Positions 12,701 to 25,970 of a DNA stretch of 64,000 nt are shown in pieces (the first letter of the stretch is position 1; each line of letters opens with the position of its first letter). The DNA is from Marsupella aquatica (lineage: Eukaryota; Marchantiophyta). A program made the translations under genes and the position numbers. The notes under the pieces were generated by a model. It had not been told where the DNA came from. It saw only the letters and a program-made list of their open reading frames with translations, and did no database searches. The stretch is from NCBI GenBank assembly GCA_973895155.1, contig OZ316894.1, positions 26,226,001-26,290,000 on the forward strand. Reading direction: 5' to 3'.

Positions 12701-15700
12701 TTCAGCTTGCTGTGTCCAAAAGCTGTCAAAAAGCAAGCCTGATGCCGAAGAGAGAGGTCAAACAAACTTCATTCTAGCCCAACATGGCTCCCCTCTGAAT
12801 ATATGCCAGTTTGATATATTTGAAATGCCAAATGGGTGAAAATGGCAAACATTATTGGTGTAGGGCATTCTTGGGATTGGAAGGATGTTTGTTTTATGGC
12901 TATGATCTGTAGGAATTAAGGAAATAGTGGATCTGTATGCCTTCCAGGGTAGTGCCAATCAGAAAGTGCTTGTGAAAAAACTTATGAACCTTTATATTTA
13001 TAATCCTGTGAGGATTGAGCACGCAATCATTCAGCTGTGCAAGGGCTATGTACCAAATTAATTTAGCAATTGCAATTGAATTTATCAATTATGTAGCAGA
13101 TGTTGATGCTATATAAGAATGAACTTCATTGTATGATGATAGTTTATGAGAATGAAGAGCAAGGTCCTATGCGTTTTACCTTTATTCAACCCCACAGAGT
13201 AGTTTTCTCTAATGCATGGAATCACCATCAAGGAGAAAACAATCCTTGAGATGAGAAAATATGGCTTCACCCATCAAAGCCAGCCCTGGGTTCACTCTTT
13301 GTATGTTTCCTAAACCACGTCCAAACAATGGATCTTTTAGGGGGTATTTTATAACTACAGGCCAGGTGTTTTGAAACACCCCTGCAAGTCTGTCTCTAAA
13401 TATCTTGTGGGATGAAGACTTGTCCCAAAATTGTCATAGATACTATTGGTGCCAAAGGAATGTATGGGAATTCAATCATGAAAATTATATCTATAGCTAG
13501 CAAAAATTGTCATATGAAACTTTAATTCTACTGGTGGAAAACTCACAGGTGGTAACAAATGTAGCAGTTTCAAGATTTAATATCATATAACAACATTTAG
13601 AGAATTTGAATTTTCCTAGTATTGTGTTGAAGTTTTAACTAAGATGTAATTGCATGGTTGCAAAGACAGGAGTTTCAGGGCTTAGGGTTTAGGGTCCCTG
13701 AAGTTAATATTATTTTGACCTCATAAACACAGCTATAAAGAATAAAAGATAAACTAGCTTCTAGTGACCTCTTGGTCAGTTATGGATTAATGTTGCTTTA
13801 TTAGTACTCAAATAAAATAATATAGCTGTGAAAATCAAGTGACACCTGTTTTGAAATAAGTCCCATGCATTTTCCCCTTGTAAATGCAATATTTGCACTT
13901 TATGGTTGAGTTACATGAGGTAAACACAGGCAAAAGTGGGCAAATGCAGACAAAAACGAGCCATTAGTTTTCCATTTTCACTGTTTATTTTACTGGTGCA
14001 AAATGTATACTTAGATACTTAAGTTTAGAAATGTTAAATGCGACAGACCCTTAAAAAAAATTAAGTAAAACATTATATATGTTTCAACAAGCTATTTTAT
14101 CCACAGGAAATTTGGATAGCACTTTGCCCCAACCTTCCCCCATACCCAGAGGGAGAGAGGGGTTTGAATCTGAGCTGGCTCTGAGTCCCAATCCCTAGCC
14201 ACCTGATCTAGACCACTATGCCCCACTCTAGTGACTTTGCAAATCACATTCAAGAAGTTTTGATTGCCATTTTAATGTCTTTAGAAAAGTTCACAGTACT
14301 CGTAAATGCACAAACGACCTTGGGAAACAAATTCTAATGGGGTGTAATGCATGAGGAGAACAAAATAAATGAATTTGTATTTGGATGTTTCAATATCAGA
14401 TAAAAGAAATTTCAATGTTAATATCCTCAGTGAAGTATGCAATTTGAAACTATAAATTCAAGAATGCACAAGATTAAGACATACCCGGTTCCTTTCATCA
14501 ATCTCAACCTTGTATGCTTTTTCAACCTCGTCTCTTTCCTTGAGATGTCTTTGGATCATTCCCGCTTTCCTTTTATTGTCCTCCAAAAGCTACACACATG
14601 AGAAGAATATCTCGGACCTAACTTCTGGATGAGCCCATATCATGTGAAATTGACAAGAAATCAAAATTCTCCCCAACAATTATCACTGTGTTCTTATGCA
14701 AACAATTTTACAGGTATTAGCTAGTCCCTCCAGATAACTAGTCTATTAAGAACACACTTTTTCAAAAGTGAATTGTGCAAATGTAGAGGAGTTTCCTTTT
14801 GGACAACTGAAGAGCACATGCAGCCCTAGACACTAATGTCTGCCGAGCTTTAGGAGGACATTATGTGTTGACCAACAAGACGTAAGCTTAGTTTCCAACA
14901 GAGGGCCTTTTAAGAGCACATAACAGGTTAATCAACCCAACAAACCCATTTCGTTAACATTCAATTGTAATTGTATCAAATTCGTTTCTCTCAAAAAGTG
15001 GAGACTACATAAACCAGATCATTCAATATTTCTTTCCATTCCTTTGAGTGATTTCTCTCCCTGGCAATCTCCTTTAAATGCTCCACATTAATGAGCATCT
15101 TGGATTAATTAAGCTCTCCTAATCACTCCTGTCACTCCATTATCTGTGTAACCCACTATCATGCTTCCCTTTGTGGGTCAAGCTGAATTTAGGAATACTC
15201 AGACCGAGTATCCTGGGGAAGCTTATGCCTAGATTTAGCATTCATACAAAGAAAATAGAGCAAAACAGAATATTTCAAGTACAGTCTATTTGGGTTCTTT
15301 GCCAAAGGTGATGGCCGATCCGGGCTTGTTTCTATTTTAGGATCCTATCCCTTTTTAGGCCGAAGAAAAACTTATTCCTCCCTCAAAACCCTGGTTACTT
15401 GCATGTACGTGCTTTTTTTTGTTGAAAAAGTACAGCTATTTCTAGAATAATTATATCATTTTACCAACAAATTACAAACCTTGATTCCATGAAGACGTTG
15501 CACAGCTGATTGAGCTGCCATATAGTTACCTTCATTTTCACATTTCTTTTTGTGCTCTTCCAAAGATTTCATGACTTCAACAACCTATACATGGCACCAT
15601 GAATATGAATTAGTTATGTTTGAAATACAGCTAGTATATGTTGTATATTTAGATCATGAAAATTACTATTGTTAAGGAAGTTCTGGACAAAGTTGGAAAA

Positions 15701-18700
15701 AAGTAATTCTCATTCTAAAGAGGGTCCCCAAGCAAAATCACCACATACAAATTCAAAGATTTGAACCCTTGACCTTGCACAAGACACTTAAAAACAATAA
15801 TCAAAATTTGTATATTATATCTGTGTTTATCTGAAGGACACTGGTTTTGTCTTTTTATTTTTTGGCACAAGGCTGACAACCCAACCGTTGACAATAGACA
15901 TTTTTTTAATATTGTAACAAACTTGCGATATAGTTTTATTACACTCAGTCTATGAATTTGAGTATTAAAGAGTCAAATTGATGAAAGTAAAAACAAAACA
16001 AAATATCAACTTTTAGTCAATCACAGGTTTAGACAACAATGTGGATAAGATCTTAAGCAAAGCAGGCCTAGAACTGTCTACTACCTTTTCTGGTAAAGAA
16101 CTACTATTACTCAAAAAAATGATTGTCAAAGTTTAACAGTATTCAGCCTCAGTGTGGAGCTTGCCTTCCAATCTCATTGTATACTGGAGTGCAATTTTTA
16201 AGTAAGAAGTTTGGATGAATGTTCAGGCAGCTCTTGCCGTGAAGAAGGGGGGGGGGGGGGTTTGCCCTTCTTTTTTTGGCTTGTGATGGCTATATATTGT
16301 CCTTCATATTTTGGGGTTTGCTCTGTTTCTTGGAAAAAAACAGATTATGGCTCAGCTTGATGAAAACGTTTAAACCTATGTTTTGCCATCTTTACCAAAA
16401 AGAGCAGTTTTCCAGCATTTCGTAACCCATTTCTGTAGTACTCAGCGGGGTACTCAGAGCCAGTTCTCAGAGAATCCTTTGAAGAATGCCCAGCCATTTG
16501 TGCAGAAACACCAAAGCACTTGGAGCCAGCATTGGGAGTAGATCAAGTATCATAAACCCAATAAACCCTGGCTGTTTTTGTTTCCTGTTTGCTCATATCC
16601 CAAGAACCCACATTGGACTACCACCACTAGGTTTACTTACCACCTTTTCTTGTGTTTATCTAAAAACTGTAAGTCATCCATGAGTATGGCAAAGCTAGTG
16701 GGAGCTGTCTTTCGTCTCTGGTTGGGATTTTGTTTTGTTTATATAATCTTTGGTCTGTGTGCCCTTCCAGTTTTGCTGGTTTTCTAGGGATAATCAACCA
16801 GTGATGTTATGAGAAACTAAGGTTCAGTGATTGTCCATAACGTTTAATAAAACAAGCAAATGTTTGCCACAAATGTCACGGCAGTCACGAGGCAAGCTAG
16901 GTAGTGAGAAGTGAACTAGCATAGTGCCAGGGTACACAGCGCCACGCAACTGCACGGTTTAATTTTCAGGAGGTTTTCTACACAGCTCAACTACCAATAA
17001 ACATTTCCAACCAAATGCTCAATTGCATTAAGTCTATATTGTATTGTATTATAGCATCATTTCTACACGACCTAGCAAATTTGGTAGTTTCTTGCCCAAG
17101 ACAATGCACATGGCTCAGAAACTTTTGAAAAATGCTCAGCAAAAAGGACCTGCTTTGGCTTTGCAATGTTGTGCGGTGTCACCCAGCAATATGGTGTGGT
17201 GTCACCCAGCATTCAGGTGATTGGAATGTCAGTGACATCTTACGTGGCATGTTATTTACTCTCACTGTTGGGGGAATATTTGGGTCAGGAACAAAGCAGC
17301 CTTTTGCAACTATTTTAGGGAAAACTTAAATTGCAATGATATATGCACACAACAAGTGATGTGTCCCTTTACAAGGCAGCGTAATCTTTTTTTCACTGAA
17401 GCTAAGACTTAATTGTATTTAAAAAGAATCTCAATTATGTCTGTCATGTAAGGTTTATACCATTGACAAAGGAAGGATCTTTGCTAGTGTTTGACATGTG
17501 GGTGACATAAGTATGTCAAAAAGAAGGCTCAAATGAGAATGACATAGTTATGAGCCTTTTTGACATACTGCCCCCAAGGAAGCCCCTGTCAAGTTTTAAC
17601 ATTACAAATGACACGTTCTTCATCCACCCATTAGAACCATATGGGTTTCTCCATATCTAGGAAACCCGGCATCGGATTAACCGGATTAACTTGTAACACT
17701 GAACCTATAATTATACCCAGAATGATATTATCACCATTCCAGAGGTCATAAAATGAGCTATGTACATTGAGGTATCACTAGAAGAAGTGTCGCTCTAAAA
17801 CAGACATATAACTCAAATAGTTTAATATTTTTTGGAGTTTTACAGGAAGCATTAGAAACATACTGATGCAGATTTTATTACAGAAAAATAGTAAGCCAAG
17901 AAAGAGGAGGACCTGTGGAGCTAAACTTGGATATGTGTCAACTGAAGCTTTTCTACTAGGGCTTCTTTGGAGAGTCCTCCATGCTCCAGGAGATGAACCT
18001 CCACCCATACTGACACTACCTCTGTAACAGTTTTCATGAGAAATTCAAATTACAGTCCTTGATGAATCAATTTTTGGACAAAGATATGGATGTGCATAAT
18101 AGTATAATGTCCATTTGAGATGAGATTTGGTGAAGGCTTGATACTAATAAGAAGGTGGCTGGTATATAGATTTTGGACTTGCTATTGAGGTAGGTGTGTG
18201 ATTGCCTACATTAAAAAAAATCTGTCAAGCAAGCTATAGAGAACACCAAAAATTGTTTTGACTGAGGGGACATAGAAAGTTCAAGTTCTGTGGAGTTAGC
18301 CAAAACAAGTTTCATTTTGGAGTTCTGGAAAGCGTACTTCAAAATCAAGAAGCTAGAAAGCTTATGAGTTTTTTTTTGGCACAACAAAGAAAGATAAAGA
18401 TGTAAAGACACGCCATCTTAATTTCACTAATAAAAGACTGGGCTTTAATTAGTTGGTGATTGCATATATGACATGCTTTTATTGATTTTAGTGAAGCTTC
18501 CTGTGCTGCTAGTATAGCTTCAATAATTTTTTATTAAGCTTTTTTCATGTAGTCCAACTACATCATGAATGTGCTCTGGTTCTAACAAAGAAGACAGATG
18601 GGGAGGGATTTAGAGGGGTCTGTATATATTTAGCTCAATATATACAGGAAATTTGGGTCTTATCCAAAATTTGTATATGTTTGAAGGCTAAGGAGGATAC

Positions 18701-19976
18701 TGCTAAGCATCACAGGAGTTTGATTTTATAAAATATGTTATGTATGAAATAAGGGAATGATTATATATATATATGTATATTACATGATATAATCATTATG
18801 TTGAAAGAAAGGTAGGGAAAATGTACACATGTAACACTTTAGGTAAGTTCAACGCAATTATGGGATAGCTGGTTGGTGTAGGTACTAATATAATTATCTT
18901 AGGCTCAAGGTTTACTTTGATACTTTATGACCTTTTGTGTGTACATGATGTTTTTTTTATATTCACTTTGAGAAATGCTTTCTTAGAATTAAGCGGAAGT
19001 ACATCAAAATTTCATGGCAAGATTGGGTTAGGTCTACTTGTTCATGCATTGACAAAAGGAAACAAAAATCATCTAAGTTATTCTATTAGATGAGCCCTAT
19101 GCCCGTGTGTTGCGGTGCAAGGAGGGACGGCCCATAGGGAGTCGGGCCGGGGCATTTATGGGGCAGCAGGAAGCAGATATGTGTCAAGGGTGCACATTTT
19201 CTCCATCAATGTTCAGGGAAAACAGCTAATTGAATCCAACAGTTATGGATCCTTCCTGCCCATCACCTTTTTTGTATTGGGACGGAGTACAACAAAAGGC
19301 GGGATCCCTTATTATAATTGTAGATATAGGTGTCCACATAGCCCAACACTTGTAGTGAATTGACCAAACCCCTTAGTAAGGTTGCAATGCTATCCATATG
19401 CCATGGCAATTATTTACTCTAGTCATTAAATAATATATCCTCTATCACATGTACCAACAAGCACTTGACATATATCTGGCCCACGCATGGTGCACTTAAC
19501 ATGCACCCCAGCCCCAGTACCTAATATTTTGCACATTTATTTTAAGCCTCATAGCAGTAAATGGGCAAATCTATATTATGCCTCTTTGTTACTTTTAACC
19601 ACTTACATTAATCAGTTTAAAACAAATTTGAAATACACTTGTTTGTTCCTCTGTCGAGCTCCCCATATTACTGAAGTTGGGGGGCCAGGGAGTTGAGTTG
19701 GATATTTAATCCAAAATGTTTACTATGTTGTTAGGAGTTTGTTGCCAGGAGAGCTAATAAATTGAACAGACTATGTCTATAAGTTAGAATAAACTTAATT
19801 TGTGTTTGTTTTTGAATGGGTGCACAACAATGTGCAATGTTACTCTTATATAAAGACTTCAATGAATGAAATTGCATAAGAGCAGGACTAACTACAAAGA
19901 CATGATTCCACATGGAAGTGGAGTTACCTTGAGCCTAGAAATGATGGATATCGGGTTTCTCTTCGTTCAAGCTGCG
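9744..19976 (-). CDS. Coiled-coil protein, seven contiguous 3' exons
   Basis: Seven exons join in frame with GT-AG borders: 19976-19928, 18021-17913, 15584-15480, 14589-14485, 11208-11041, 10908-10669 and 9977-9744 (TAA stop). Their lengths are 49, 109, 105, 105, 168, 240 and 234 nt. The first junction is a split Arg codon and all later junctions are phase 0. Together they give about 336 residues: a Ser/Gly/Arg-rich segment (RGSVSMGGGSSPGAW), then a long Glu/Lys/Gln-rich coiled coil with recurring signatures such as KCENEGNYMAAQSAVQRL, NKPQWSRELLKHRKVQ and GKYLEAQEVKRIADRMEHLE, and a polar tail. The repeated pattern resembles a eukaryotic coiled-coil family sometimes annotated as 'pigmentosa GTPase regulator-like', which I recall from flagellated protists and algae; that link is from memory. 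The first exon here starts in mid-codon (needs one preceding base), so at least one upstream exon is missing. Introns are large (132 bp to 3.3 kb). Function is unknown. Confidence 0.72.
14120..14226 (-). mobile_element. Possible tRNA-derived SINE fragment in an intron
   Basis: On the minus strand GCATAGTGGTCTAGATC is followed about 45 bases later by AGATTCAAACCCC. These resemble degenerate pol III A and B boxes in the right order. The element sits in the intron between the coiled-coil exons at 14,485 and 11,208. No poly(A) tail or target duplication was recognised. Confidence 0.3.
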
Positions 19977-20129
19977 CTGTAAGCTTCAAAAACCACAATC
20001 CAATAATCAGGCCCCAAAAGGAGTCACAGCCAAAATATTTATTATCAACAAAATAATGCATAAGAAGGGCAAGCTACTTGTATGCCCATTTTATATAACG
20101 AGCCTGAATGCCCATTCTTTGAATATTAA

Positions 20130-20340
20130 TAGAAATGATGACAAAAATCATACTGTTGACATATATAATATCTCATTCGTTTTTCCATCCACATAAATTT
20201 TGGTGGGGCCTAGAGTCAAGGTCTAGAGGCTTCACTCTAGAAGCCTAGACCCCAATTCTAGCTTCTCATAATTGCAATTAGTTATATAGATACTAAAACA
20301 TATAAAATGACGTCCATAACAAATGAGCACAATCAGCACA
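20130..20340. repeat. Dispersed repeat containing a strong hairpin
   Basis: At about 20,218-20,250 GGTCTAGAGGCTTC and GAAGCCTAGACC form a stem of about 12 bp around a 6-base loop. The hairpin and its flank (GGTGGGGCC upstream, TTCTAGCTT downstream) recur in degenerate form at 3,000-3,215 and partly at 39,050-39,085. This suggests a small non-autonomous element. It lies in the intron upstream of the coiled-coil exon at 19,976. Confidence 0.4.
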
Positions 20341-23300
20341 CAAATAAAAAATACTTTTACTCATAGTTAAAATGTGAATGCAACCTACATATAGAAGAAT
20401 GAAAAATCACAAAACATGATCGATAGAAGAGGCGGGAGAACAGTCTGGTAGTATTATCATAGATAAAATTAGCAGTCCATAATTCACAATGCCAATTTAA
20501 AACAGTCACTTGACTAGTGTGAGGCATGTAATGGAACATTTTGAGAAGTTTACAGGAAACAATTCAAGACAGTGGCTCTTGTGCTTTTGGCCTTTGGATC
20601 CTGCCTTCCAATAAGGCATTTTTTTGTTCTTTGGCAATGAGATATATAATAACAAGTACAACTCAAAACATTCCAAATCACTCAATTCATTAAAAGTGTA
20701 TTTTATTTTGTTCACTTTTAGGCCTCTAAATGTTCACTTTTTGTTCTCTAAATGTACACTTAATTTTTAACCCCAAAAGGTACAATATAGTACACTACTC
20801 TACACCTAAATGATCAATTGTAAACTTGAGGGTGCAAAAATGATCTTTACTAGAAGGAGTCTCATCCTAGTTTATTTACAAAGGATGAACATGGTGGTAC
20901 ATTTGATGGCAAGCATCTTTATTTTTTGTCCAATTGTACACTTTTTGAAAGCCAAATGTACACTTTTTGTTACCCAAATGTTCGTAAATTGAATAATAAT
21001 TCACTTTTAATGAATAGATTGATCCAAATAAGCTTCTCAACTTCAGTCACTTAACATATATGAATTAGAGCCTTCTTATATCTGAGGTCATAACCTGTGC
21101 CTTCAGCATAGACACAATAGTTGTCTTCCATCCTTAGTGAGAAAGCAATGTTGACTCAACCTTCTCAGAACCTTAGTCTTTGATCTTCATGGCATGAACC
21201 CATTATTATAGTCAGCCACTATGGGTCTGCTGCTAGTATTAGCCAAAAACATGGGTTGATTGCTTAAATTAGCTGAGCATGGGTCTGCTGTGAGAACTAC
21301 CCAAACATGGGTCTGCTGCTAAATTGAAGAGTATTCAATTGATATAAATACAAATTCTAGGCGCAAAAGATACTGAAAGTCAACCAGCTCACTGGCAGAC
21401 CAGCTCAGTGGGGAAATCCAGTCTAGGCATACTTTTTTTACACAAACCCCACCAAAAAGTGGAGGGAACTAAGGTTCATTCAAATTGTTTGACACTTCGG
21501 AAAAGATGGCGATCCGTCACTTCTCATGTGCGGCAAGACAGAAAAGGCTGCTGGCAGTAAGTGTGCAAGCCTCATCAATTCATGAGCCTCAAAATTGTCC
21601 TTTGACCTCAATAACTATATATCTTGAATCTCAGCACACATTTTATATCATTCAAAACCTGGTCACATATTGTCAGGCTATAGGCAGGGTCATTAATATT
21701 ACAAGATTGAACAAGGCAGACTGCAGGTCTGTGTGCCCAGTGTTTAGGTTTCTAAGTGAGTTTACAGTGTTTAAATCCAAACTCTATGTCACATATACAC
21801 AGCTCCTGACAAGAAAGAGAGTGCGGACTGTAAAGATAACATTGGCAACCTTGAGCTAAGGGTTTGAATTAAGACTAACCACAATCAACCCACTCCTCTT
21901 TGGTCAATGGAACTCCAATTTATACATTCAACCACTTCACAAATAATAGTTAACCAAGTCAACCAAAGATACCTGAAACATGAAACAAATGTAGCCAGAG
22001 TGAGAACCCCAACTTCATTGTCCTTAGTTTTCTTAGCACAAACAATACCTGTCATTAATAGTTTATTCCCCAGTGTGTGAGCCAGGCATAATTGGAATCC
22101 CCTTAAATGATATAAAATAATATCGATTTCTAGGAAATTCCCATCTATCAACTAAATGACCAATGTTATTTTCTAAATGATAAATTTTGTTTTTGTTTTC
22201 CGGAAGAAGGCCGTGGGGCAAAATGACGGGGGGTAATTACTGCAATAACATATATACTTTTGAGTGTACAGCATCCCATATTAGGTCATGCACTTTATAA
22301 AAAAGGTTCACTTGAGGATAAACAAAATTCCAGGACTAGTTTGGCTCCTACTTATTTCAGATGATATTTTTTAGTTAGAGAGTTATACTACAGTCGGATG
22401 CCATTTACTTTTGTCAATAATACATACTTTGCCACTCACCAGTTGCCATCGATCTTAACCAGGCTTAAACCAACTAACTAAGGTTAGATCCAGATTACAA
22501 CTGATGGCTGAAACTAACGCTGGTTCTAAGTTGCCCACCTCTGCCACTCTCCATATTGGGGCAGGTGTAGTTCTATCACATTTTAAATATGACCAGGAGT
22601 GGAACTGGTTGGGATGGGCCGGGGGACGAAATGACGACAAAAGACTCACACCCAAGGTGGAGGGCCATAGGAGGATATACCAATCAGGGCTGAGAGAAGA
22701 CAGTGAGAACTGTGGTGCAAATACAGTAGTCGCTCCCTGAGTGCACACTCCTGGGAAGAAGCATTGGTGTGCACTTAACTTGGGTTTGTGCTATGTAATG
22801 TATAAGTGCAAACATGTAGACTAGTGCAATTATCAATAACAGTATATGGTTTACATCTTGCTGTTAAATGTGCAATTATCCTCGGCAAGGTGACTCCAAC
22901 TCTAAATACATCCTTGTGCTAAATTAGATCCCCTAACCTAGATGTGAAATTGTTTACTCTACTAACATATGTCATGCACTTATCAGTAATTGTAATTTGA
23001 TGAAATTATGCGCTTACTGATAAGTGTTCATGTACAGTTATCACGGGTTTGCACTTATTAATTTGAATTTCACCCAAATTTTGTTGGCATTTGCACTTAT
23101 AAAGGTACAAAATGCTGTGGGAAAGAGGGAAGAACGGCACTCCTTGCCATTAGCCAAGGTTTGCACTTAAAGAGCCACAGCCATGACAAAAACCTGGTTA
23201 CACACATTTTACCATTTTTAGTACTTTTCCCAAAATTTTGGAGCAAAGTCTCACGGGTAGAGGAGGAAAATGTGACAAAGTGAGAAGTTTGGTATGTACA

Positions 23301-23689
23301 CTCCTCCTTTTATATGGCTTCATTGTGGTGGTTTAAGGAGAGACGACTGGAATCAAAACGACTGGAATCGAAGGGGTTGAAAGATAATTAAGAGCTCGCT
23401 ACAAAAGCAAAGTTGACAGAGATTGTGTGTGAACGATCAAGAGTTAAAAAGCTGAGCTTAGAGAAAAGCTGGAAACCATAGAGTGCCAAGTGAAGCGACA
23501 CTGGACTTATGGCAATTCAACTAGCAGGGAAAAGGTGACCATGCACATGATGATCAAGACAAGTAGCCTTGACAAGAGTTTACTCTAGATCAGTTCCCAA
23601 CCACTAGTGAAGCCAGACTAGGACATGGAAAATAGACTATAGATTGAAGAGAGGTCGAAAGGAGGATCAGACGTGTTGGCAAGGTTGAC

Positions 23690-24600
23690 AGCCCATTGAA
23701 GAATCATGTCAACGGAAGTGCTGCAGGATTTGGGAAGCAATCAAGCTCACAGTATGACTGTTTGAGGTACCTTGACTGTCAAACCCAGCCCCAGGTAGCA
23801 TCTGAACAGAAGGACTTGAGACAACAAAGAGAACGCACTTGCGCACAAGAAACATCCAGGCCCCACCTAAGTAGAGAAAGCAACTACGTACAGGCCACAC
23901 TCACAACAAATTGTAGGGGCAAACAGTGATATTCCAGCCCATCACGATTGAGAAAAGCGTCTAAACCTTATGACGACGTGGATTTTGACGCTGATCTGGA
24001 CGTGGAGCTCGTCCAGGCCCTCAGCTATCTGCTGGCTGCACAAGCAAAACCCCCTGATGGTGTGAGATCTGAACACTTCACTGCAGATGAAACTAAAGTT
24101 TAGAGCAAAATTTGGCATCATTGGAGGAGGGGAATCATCCTCTTACTCCAATCAAAGCGATAGAGTCACAGTTACACTCAACCAGTTCACAGCCACATTC
24201 CTAGGACCAGACTAGATGCACTGAAAGCACTACCAAAATTATCAAAAAGGCCCTGGTCTCCCCCACTAATGGAGCTTTTGATATGATCAGGAAAAGGCAT
24301 GTGCCACACGCAATTGGTTGTTTTGCTTTGAAGCAAACAAAATCACACTCCCTCAGATGAGAAAGCACCTATGGACTACAATGCTGAATCAGGCATTTTG
24401 GGGGATGACACCAGTCCTATCCTTGACTCTCACATTGCAGATCCCGATGAACCAGACCTCGGATTGCCCTAATCTGAGCGGGAATCTGAGAATATAGAAG
24501 AACTTTTGGATTCAGCTGAGGCCTCCATGCTACGATCTCATGTGACAAGTTCACAGCCTGGGTTACTGGATAATGATGGATGAACTTGGGTGAGAAATTC
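23690..24600 (+). pseudogene. Decayed coding sequence of unknown origin, plus strand
   Basis: Plus-strand frames carry protein-like stretches broken by stops and frameshifts: DDVDFDADLDVELVQALSYL near 23,970-24,030, LASLEEGNHPLTPIKAIES near 24,115-24,170, and SERESENIEELLDSAEASML near 24,475-24,535. The acidic composition looks like an ORF1 or linker region of a retroelement, but I do not recognise the family. It overlaps the tail of the minus-strand LINE relic, so one reading may be fortuitous. Confidence 0.25.
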
Positions 24601-25970
24601 ATGTGCTTCTTGGTGTCCCAGGAAATGTGTGGTCCCCATAATCATCAGCCTTAGTTTGCAAAATTGAGTTTCACAACGACAATAGGCTGCTTAGTGACTG
24701 CAGCAAACTCATGTCCAACCTTGAAGGTCAGCACATTATCAAGGATGTTTCGCCCAACAATAAAACGTTGAGCTGCAACAAGCTTGGGTACTACTGGTTT
24801 CATAAAATTGGCTGTCAGTCTATGAGCGATTGTATCATCGTGAGAGGCCTCCAATTCTTAATCACTTTGTTTTGGAATGACTTTGATAACCTCAGTGGAA
24901 ACCTTTGAGGTTAGAAGCTCATCATTCCAAAAGGTTTTGTGCATGTCCAAACAATCACATTTCATCCATTCCCAGCACAATTGCAAGACTTCAGCAAGTA
25001 ACACAGTCAAATCCATGGGATTTCTCTTTAGGGAAAGAATTGGCAATTGCTTCTACTTCTTCATCAGTAGGATTAACAATCATTGCTACACTATAATGTC
25101 AAAGACTTTGTGATTTATCCAGGAGAAAGAGCTATCTGTCTTTGGTCTTTGTTAGCCTTGACCTCTTCAAGATTAACCTTGTACAATTGAGTGTATCTCC
25201 TACCTCACCAAAAATCAGCCCACTCTCCTTCTATCACATCCTCATTTGCTAATTCCAGTAGCTTGATGGTCTGGAGGAAGAAATAACGAGGTGGTACATC
25301 ATTGAGGGGTAGCCACCTGTTCATGCTACACCTTCTCCACAAAGCAGCATCGGCTGTCTCTTGCACTTTAGCAGCTGCTACACACCTAACATCTTGGAGC
25401 TGGGTGATAAGTCTGATTGAGTAGCCCGGAGAAAGGCTTGATTCTATTTCTAAGCTTCCATCAGAACATGCTTGCGCATTCCCCAGGCCAGACCCCAGTG
25501 AACACAATATATTGACATAGTGTCAGGTGCAGAGGCAACTGGGTAGGAAGAGCCACAGGGGTTGGAAAGAACCTCTGGCAACGCTCCAGCCGAGTAGTCA
25601 AAATCATTTCCATGATCAAGATAATCATGCTAGGATTTCTCTTTTGTGGGCAGATTGCAGTGTCAACCTTACTGGAAAAATAATTCCATGGCCTTGTCAA
25701 CAAGGGTGCCCCCGGACTCCATAAAAATGCTCAGTGCTTTCCAGAGCAAGATTGCAAGTAGAGCAAAGTGCATCAGACGTCTCTCACTTCAGTGCTCTAC
25801 TATTAGTGAAGTACCCAGCATTGAGCACCTTCCACTTTAGGATTTGCAATCCACATGGACCACTATGACCAGAGTCAGATGCTATAGGTGGTTTCATAGT
25901 CATAGAATTAGATGTAAGGATTATTGTTGGGAGATTAGACAGCTTCAGTGAAGTTTTAGAGAGAATCACC
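24400..25970 (-). mobile_element. Decayed LINE (non-LTR retrotransposon): endonuclease and RT fragments
   Basis: Minus-strand reading shows LINE hallmarks in the correct order, split by stops and frameshifts. Near 25,850 is an endonuclease-start-like segment (LQILKWKVLNAG). Near 25,060 is a fingers segment of the type 'SFPKEKSHGFD'. Near 24,950-24,880 is FWNDELLTSKVSTEVIKVIPK. Near 24,800-24,660 is HRLTANFMKPVVPKLVAAQR followed by FIVGRNILDNVLTF and KQPIVVVKLNFAN. Near 24,600 is MNFSPKFI. These match the conserved LINE RT order (IPK, L-A-N-R-L, F-x-x-G-R-x-I-x-D-N, then the D/N-F catalytic strand). There are several in-frame stops (for example at 24,858-24,860), so it is dead. It lies in the long interval between the acidic exon at 28.4 kb and the coiled-coil exons. 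Confidence 0.72.

Noticed and set aside
13676-13700. Telomere-like TTAGGGTTTAGGG
   Set aside because: Only two repeat units within a small imperfect hairpin; chance or a telobox at most, not an interstitial telomere array.
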